Below are positions 60,319 through 64,000 of a DNA stretch of 64,000 bases, piece after piece (position 1 is the first letter of the stretch; every line of letters begins with the position of its first letter). A model generated the notes under the pieces. The model saw only the letters and a program-made list of their open reading frames with translations. It made no database searches and was not told the origin of the DNA. Where the stretch lies: positions 2,542,001 through 2,606,000 of the forward strand of contig NZ_CP036282.1 of assembly GCF_006974105.1 (NCBI RefSeq). The letters are read 5' to 3'. This stretch comes from Rhodoferax aquaticus. GTDB lineage: Bacteria; Pseudomonadota; Gammaproteobacteria; Burkholderiales; Burkholderiaceae_C. The translations under genes were made by a program, and so were the position numbers.

Positions 60319-61122
60319 ATGCTTGAACAAGACTTAAAGCCGCATCCTGGCGCACATGCATTGGCTGCAATCGCAGTCACAGCGCATCCCGCCAGTTCTA
60401 CCCTATCGGGTCAAGCCATTAAAGTGGCCTGCTCTAACTGCAACTTGCGTGAGCTATGCATGCCCTTGGGCTTGAGTCCATCGGAGCTTGAACGGATAGA
60501 TGACGTCGTCGCAAGTAGACGAAAAGTGAAGCGTGGCGACACTCTCTTTAGAAACGGGGAGCGCTTCACGAGTCTCTTTGCCATCCGCACAGGTTTCTTC
60601 AAGACCTGTGTGGCATCGGAAGACGGCCGTGACCAAGTAACTGGATTCCAAATGGCAGGGGAAGTCATTGGCCTAGACGGCATAGTGCATGACCATCACA
60701 CATGTGATGCCGTGGCCCTAGAAGACGCTGAGGTCTGCGTCATGCCATTTGACCGCATTGAGGAGTTGTCTAGAGAGGTCAATGCCCTGCAGCGCCATGT
60801 TCATAAGATCATGAGCCGTGAAATCGTCCGCGAAAACGGGGTGATGCTTTTACTTGGCAGCATGCGCGCTGAAGAACGGGTAGCTGCATTTTTATTGAAT
60901 TTAGTACAACGATTGCATGCCCGTGGATTCTCTCAATCAGAGCTCATCTTGCGAATGACGCGCGAAGAAATCGGCAGCTATCTAGGTCTCAAGCTTGAGA
61001 CCGTGAGCCGCACATTCTCCAAGTTTGCAGACGATGGCATCGTCGAAGTCAAGCAACGCCACGTACGAATACTGAACACTGAGGCGCTCAAAGACATTGT
61101 CAACCCCAAGGTTTGCAACTAG
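60319..61122 (+). CDS. fnr: FNR-type oxygen-sensing transcriptional regulator
   Basis: 267 residues from ATG 60319. Three N-terminal cysteines of the 4Fe-4S cluster are in CSNCNLRELC and the fourth is in HDHHTCDAV near residue 135. A cAMP-binding-like barrel and a C-terminal HTH (LRMTREEIGSYLGLKLETVSRTFSKF, partly quoted) follow, with ETVSR contacting the TTGAT half-site. It activates microaerobic genes such as ccoNOQP and hemN, both in this block, and carries two FNR boxes upstream. Confidence 0.94.
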   Translation: MLEQDLKPHPGAHALAAIAVTAHPASSTLSGQAIKVACSNCNLRELCMPLGLSPSELERIDDVVASRRKVKRGDTLFRNGERFTSLFAIRTGFFKTCVASEDGRDQVTGFQMAGEVIGLDGIVHDHHTCDAVALEDAEVCVMPFDRIEELSREVNALQRHVHKIMSREIVRENGVMLLLGSMRAEERVAAFLLNLVQRLHARGFSQSELILRMTREEIGSYLGLKLETVSRTFSKFADDGIVEVKQRHVRILNTEALKDIVNPKVCN

Positions 61123-61171
61123 CTTGCCCAAAAGGCAACTGCAAACCTCGTGCTACCACAATACGTGCCAC

Positions 61172-61435
61172 TTACTTGGGTGCTGGGGCGCCTGTCGCGG
61201 CATGGTTACGGGCTTGAATAGCAGGTGCCAAGCTACTGGGATTAGCCGATAACGTGCTGTTAATCTCAATGCCTTTGCGGTAGTAGTCCTCGTCCACTAC
61301 GGGGTCAGTACCTACTGCAGCCAGATAGAAGGTGAAAAAGCTAGCTATCACCACGGTGAGTGGCCCGGAAATGACGAGCCATACATGGCCGAATTGCCAC
61401 CATGGGCGAGACGTATCGATTTGTGAAGTTGACAT
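61172..61435 (-). CDS. Short FixH-like cbb3 oxidase accessory protein
   Basis: 87 residues with one membrane segment (VWLVISGPLTVVIASFFTFYLAA, partly quoted) and a C-terminal Ala/Pro-rich tail. The DEDYYRKGIEIN segment after it is typical of FixH. It is 9 bases downstream of ccoG. Full FixH is about 150-170 residues; this short form is common in Burkholderiales. Its exact role, probably cbb3 assembly or metal handling, is inferred from position. Confidence 0.75.
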   Translation of the reverse strand: MSTSQIDTSRPWWQFGHVWLVISGPLTVVIASFFTFYLAAVGTDPVVDEDYYRKGIEINSTLSANPSSLAPAIQARNHAATGAPAPK

Positions 61436-61444
61436 GATGTTTCC

Positions 61445-62911
61445 TTAACGTGGAACAATAAAAACAGACTTTTCTGCCACCGTCCGCTCTAGCGTTGGCG
61501 CGCTAATCTTGAAATGAATCGCATGGGATCCTGGCTGCGCAGCTTCGTAAGGTATTTGAACCCTCACAGCAACCCAGCGAGCCTGAGTAGCCTCAACGAT
61601 TAGATGCTCGTCGTACGACACTGTAAGGCCAGGCAAACCTTCAGCGGCAATCGTGTATGTTTGCGCAAGCTCAGTCGCATTCATGATTTGAAGTCGGTAG
61701 ACATTCTCAATCCGCCCTCCTCCAACGATGCGGGCTAGGCTGCCACGGTCTCGCACCACATCGACCTTAAAGGGTGTGCGCAGCGCCAAGCCTGCAACCA
61801 TTGCGCACACGACCAGCCCTAGCACTGCGGTATACACCAATACACGTGGCCGCAAGACATGGCGCCAAGTTTGGCTACGCGTCCAATGTTGGCTCACGGC
61901 ATTTTCGGTCGAATACCGCACAAGTCCGCGTGGGTAACCCACTTTGTCCATAACGGTGTCACAGACGTCTGCACAGGCACCGCAGCCTATGCACTCGTAC
62001 TGCAGGCCATTTCGAATGTCTATTCCGGTTGGACAGACTTGTACGCATAAGGTGCAATCCACGCATGCGCCTAAGTTCAAAGTGGTCAGATCGGCTTTCT
62101 TAGAGCGCGCTCCACGAGGCTCCCCACGTTCTCGGTCATAGGTAACGATCAAGGTGTCCTTGTCGAACATCGCGCTTTGAAACCGTGCGTAGGGGCACAT
62201 GTGCTTGCACACCTGCTCCCGCATAAACCCTGCATTGCCATAGGTTGCAAAACCGTAGAAAAAGACCCAAAAATTTTCCCAAGGCCCTAAAGAGAGCTGC
62301 AAAAACTCGGCGCCTAACTCATGAATCGGGGTGAAGTACCCCACAAAAGTAAACCCTGTCCAAAGAGCCAGTGCAAGCCACAACAAGTGTTTCCCAAACT
62401 TACGAGCCAGTTTCTCTGCAGTCCAGGGGCCTGCATCGCGGCGCATGCGGGCGGAACGATCACCTTCAGTCAGCTTTTCCAACCAAAGAAACAACTCCGT
62501 GTACACCGTTTGTGGGCACGCGTATCCGCACCACAGCCGCCCTGCAACGGCAGTAAACAAAAACAAAGAGAACGCGGAGATAACCAGAAGCCCCGTCAAG
62601 TAGATAAAGTCCTGCGGGTAGAGCACTAGGCCAAAAATGTAAAAGCGCCGTGCGCCTAGGTCAAACAAAACAGCTTGACGCTGCCCCCACTCCAACCACG
62701 GCACACCATAAAACACCAACTGCGTGAGAAACACCGTAGCCCAGCGCCAGCGAGAAAAGAACCCAGACACGCTGCGGGGATAGATTTTCTTGTGTGCCTC
62801 ATACAAGGCGATCAACTCCGCGTCCGCACCTGCTGGTGGCTCAATGGGCCCTTTGTCAGATGACTCAACGATAGGTATAACCCTATTGGACGACGGAGTG
62901 ATGTTTGCCAC
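61445..62911 (-). CDS. ccoG: Cytochrome c oxidase accessory protein CcoG (FixG)
   Basis: 488 residues. Several membrane segments in the first 220 residues are followed by a ferredoxin domain with CVDCTLCVQVCPTGIDIRNGLQYECIGCGACADVCD (partly quoted), two 4Fe-4S clusters of the CxxCxxCxxxCP type near residues 275-310, and a C-terminal Ig-like domain. It reduces copper for cbb3 oxidase assembly in the known cases. It follows ccoP by 23 bases. Confidence 0.94.
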   Translation of the reverse strand: MANITPSSNRVIPIVESSDKGPIEPPAGADAELIALYEAHKKIYPRSVSGFFSRWRWATVFLTQLVFYGVPWLEWGQRQAVLFDLGARRFYIFGLVLYPQDFIYLTGLLVISAFSLFLFTAVAGRLWCGYACPQTVYTELFLWLEKLTEGDRSARMRRDAGPWTAEKLARKFGKHLLWLALALWTGFTFVGYFTPIHELGAEFLQLSLGPWENFWVFFYGFATYGNAGFMREQVCKHMCPYARFQSAMFDKDTLIVTYDRERGEPRGARSKKADLTTLNLGACVDCTLCVQVCPTGIDIRNGLQYECIGCGACADVCDTVMDKVGYPRGLVRYSTENAVSQHWTRSQTWRHVLRPRVLVYTAVLGLVVCAMVAGLALRTPFKVDVVRDRGSLARIVGGGRIENVYRLQIMNATELAQTYTIAAEGLPGLTVSYDEHLIVEATQARWVAVRVQIPYEAAQPGSHAIHFKISAPTLERTVAEKSVFIVPR

Positions 62912-62934
62912 GAATCCAGGTCTCTAAACGCGCA

Positions 62935-63852
62935 CTACTTAGAAACAGCGTTGTTCGAGAGGCCCCAAACATACGATGTCAAAACATGAATCTGCGCTTC
63001 TGTGAGCTTTTCACCCTGTGCAGGCATCTGGTTCACTTTACCGTTATTGACCATAGCAATGATGGCGTTTTCACCGTAGCCATGAAGCCATATGTCATCT
63101 GTCAAGTTGGGCGCTCCCAACGCTTGGTTGCCTTTACCGTCCATACCATGGCATGCGGCGCATACACCAAATTTTGATTTACCCAAGTTGGCACGCACCG
63201 AGTCATGTGGACTACCAGATAGGCTGAGCACATAGTTCGCGACGTTTTTCACGTCATCACCAGTACCCACGGCCGCTGCCATTGGAGGCATTTGACCCAC
63301 GCGCCCTTTGACCAAAGTCTCCTTGATCTTGTCAGGCGCACCGCCATGCAGCCAGTCTCCATCCGTCAAGTTTGGGAAGCCTTTAGAGCCGCGCGCATCA
63401 GAGCCATGACACTGGGAGCAGTTGTTCATAAACAAGCGCTCGCCAATCGCCATGGCTTGCGGGTCTTTGGACACATCCTCAGGCTTCATTGCGATGAATT
63501 TTGCGTACAAAGGCGCCACTTCAGCATTGCCCTTGGCCACTTCCTTTTCATACTGGCCTTTTTGGGACCACTTCTCGGTCAGCGCACCAGGGTAGCTGCC
63601 CAGGCCTGGATACATAGCTAAATAGACAGCGGCAAACACCAAGGTGATCACAAACAACCACACCCACCAGCGAGGCAAGGGATTGTTCATTTCACGAAGG
63701 TCTCCGTCCCACACATGCCCTGTGGTGTTGTCATGCGCTGTCATGGCCTTGGCTTTGCCACTAAACCACAGCAGCAGTAGACAAGCCACGATCGCCACCA
63801 CCGTAATGGCAGCCACATAAATGGACCAAAAGTTACTTGTAAAGTCGCTCAT
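62935..63852 (-). CDS. ccoP: cbb3-type cytochrome c oxidase subunit III
   Basis: 305 residues. Two N-terminal membrane segments (about 10-30 and 62-81), with HVWDGDLREMNNPLPRWWVWLF between them, then two c-type heme sites CSQCH (145-149) and CAACH (231-235), with axial Met ligands in QMPPM and QMPA. It transfers electrons from cytochrome c to the heme-copper centre. Follows ccoQ by 19 bases; ccoN and ccoO should lie further upstream. Confidence 0.96.
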   Translation of the reverse strand: MSDFTSNFWSIYVAAITVVAIVACLLLLWFSGKAKAMTAHDNTTGHVWDGDLREMNNPLPRWWVWLFVITLVFAAVYLAMYPGLGSYPGALTEKWSQKGQYEKEVAKGNAEVAPLYAKFIAMKPEDVSKDPQAMAIGERLFMNNCSQCHGSDARGSKGFPNLTDGDWLHGGAPDKIKETLVKGRVGQMPPMAAAVGTGDDVKNVANYVLSLSGSPHDSVRANLGKSKFGVCAACHGMDGKGNQALGAPNLTDDIWLHGYGENAIIAMVNNGKVNQMPAQGEKLTEAQIHVLTSYVWGLSNNAVSK

Positions 63853-63871
63853 TTTTATTCCTTATCAGGGG

Positions 63872-64000
63872 TCAGTCCTGCTCAAATGGCAGGTTGGCGG
63901 CTTCAGTAAAGTCTTGGGCGCGGCGCTTAGAGCAGGCCCACCAGACGATGCCAATGAAAGTCACCATGCTGACCACGGTCGCAACAGATCTCAGGGTATT
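63872..64000 (-). CDS. ccoQ: cbb3 oxidase subunit CcoQ/FixQ (5' end cut by window)
   Basis: The last 42 codons are visible: a single membrane segment VATVVSMVTFIGIVWWAC followed by SKRRAQDFTEAANLPFEQD. This is the typical FixQ layout of a small TM protein with a charged tail. It stabilises CcoP in the oxidase complex. The order Q-P-G-H on the minus strand matches a ccoNOQP-ccoG operon. Confidence 0.88.
   Translation of the reverse strand, partial: NTLRSVATVVSMVTFIGIVWWACSKRRAQDFTEAANLPFEQD

Noticed and set aside
1..64000. CRISPR arrays, tRNA or rRNA genes, insertion sequences, integrases
   Set aside because: Looked for regularly spaced repeats, cloverleaf-like and CCA-ending segments, and transposase or integrase motifs; none was convincing.

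Overview
The window looks like a chromosomal segment of a betaproteobacterium of the order Burkholderiales, most likely family Comamonadaceae (Rhodoferax-, Curvibacter- or Limnohabitans-like). I base this on gene content and order (indolepyruvate oxidoreductase, the cbb3 oxidase/ccoG/fnr/hemN block, the deo operon, EmrAB with a NodT-type outer membrane factor), on the protein style, and on a short intergenic repeat family of a kind I associate with that family. Both ends cut a gene: iorA on the left and ccoQ on the right.

Layout. 1-3674: iorAB, ferredoxin-dependent oxidation of arylpyruvates. 3724-10464: a looser, partly AT-richer accessory stretch with an unusual HTH-receiver response regulator, a DUF2726-like protein, a zinc metalloprotease lipoprotein, a periplasmic solute-binding protein, a glutamine-amidotransferase-like protein whose catalytic His is replaced, and an unknown protein. 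10508-20089: a class III CoA-transferase, then a sugar ABC transporter, two GH1 beta-glucosidases and a LacI regulator. Two LacI-type palindromes lie at the transporter promoter. 20243-22549: glutaryl-CoA dehydrogenase and a divergent LysR regulator. 22554-24741: a hipBA toxin-antitoxin module between two 125-bp direct repeats that duplicate the 3' end of the next gene. 24682-30975: a fatty-acid beta-oxidation-like operon (acyl-CoA dehydrogenase, thiolase, MaoC hydratase, FabG-like reductase) with a divergent TetR regulator. 31129-36131: marR and a tripartite EmrAB-type drug efflux pump. 36265-39724: nucleoside salvage (cdd, purine nucleoside phosphorylase, deoC, deoA). 39780-46474: succinyl-CoA:3-ketoacid CoA-transferase, a PAS-LuxR regulator, transporters, a LysR regulator and a LOG protein. 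46471-53992: rmuC, an SPFH lipoprotein, a 2-hydroxyacid dehydrogenase, pncB, a nitroreductase, a phasin and a patatin-like lipoprotein. 54201-58057: clpA, clpS and dusA. 58087-64000: microaerobic respiration genes (SafE-like protein, hemN, fnr, fixH-like, ccoG, ccoP, ccoQ).

The genes describe a respiratory heterotroph able to take up sugars or beta-glucosides, degrade fatty acids and aromatic amino-acid products, store polyhydroxyalkanoate (phasin, ketoacid CoA-transferase) and switch to a high-affinity oxidase at low oxygen under FNR.

The observations I consider most worth following are: (i) the hipBA module bracketed by duplicated gene ends; (ii) a 43-bp repeat family with eight copies here, two inside coding sequence in the same reading frame and one at an island junction; (iii) a probable small RNA at about 52936-53038 with its own promoter and terminator; (iv) a dense operator array over a leaderless-looking marR promoter. 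No tRNA, rRNA, CRISPR array, transposase or integrase was recognised.
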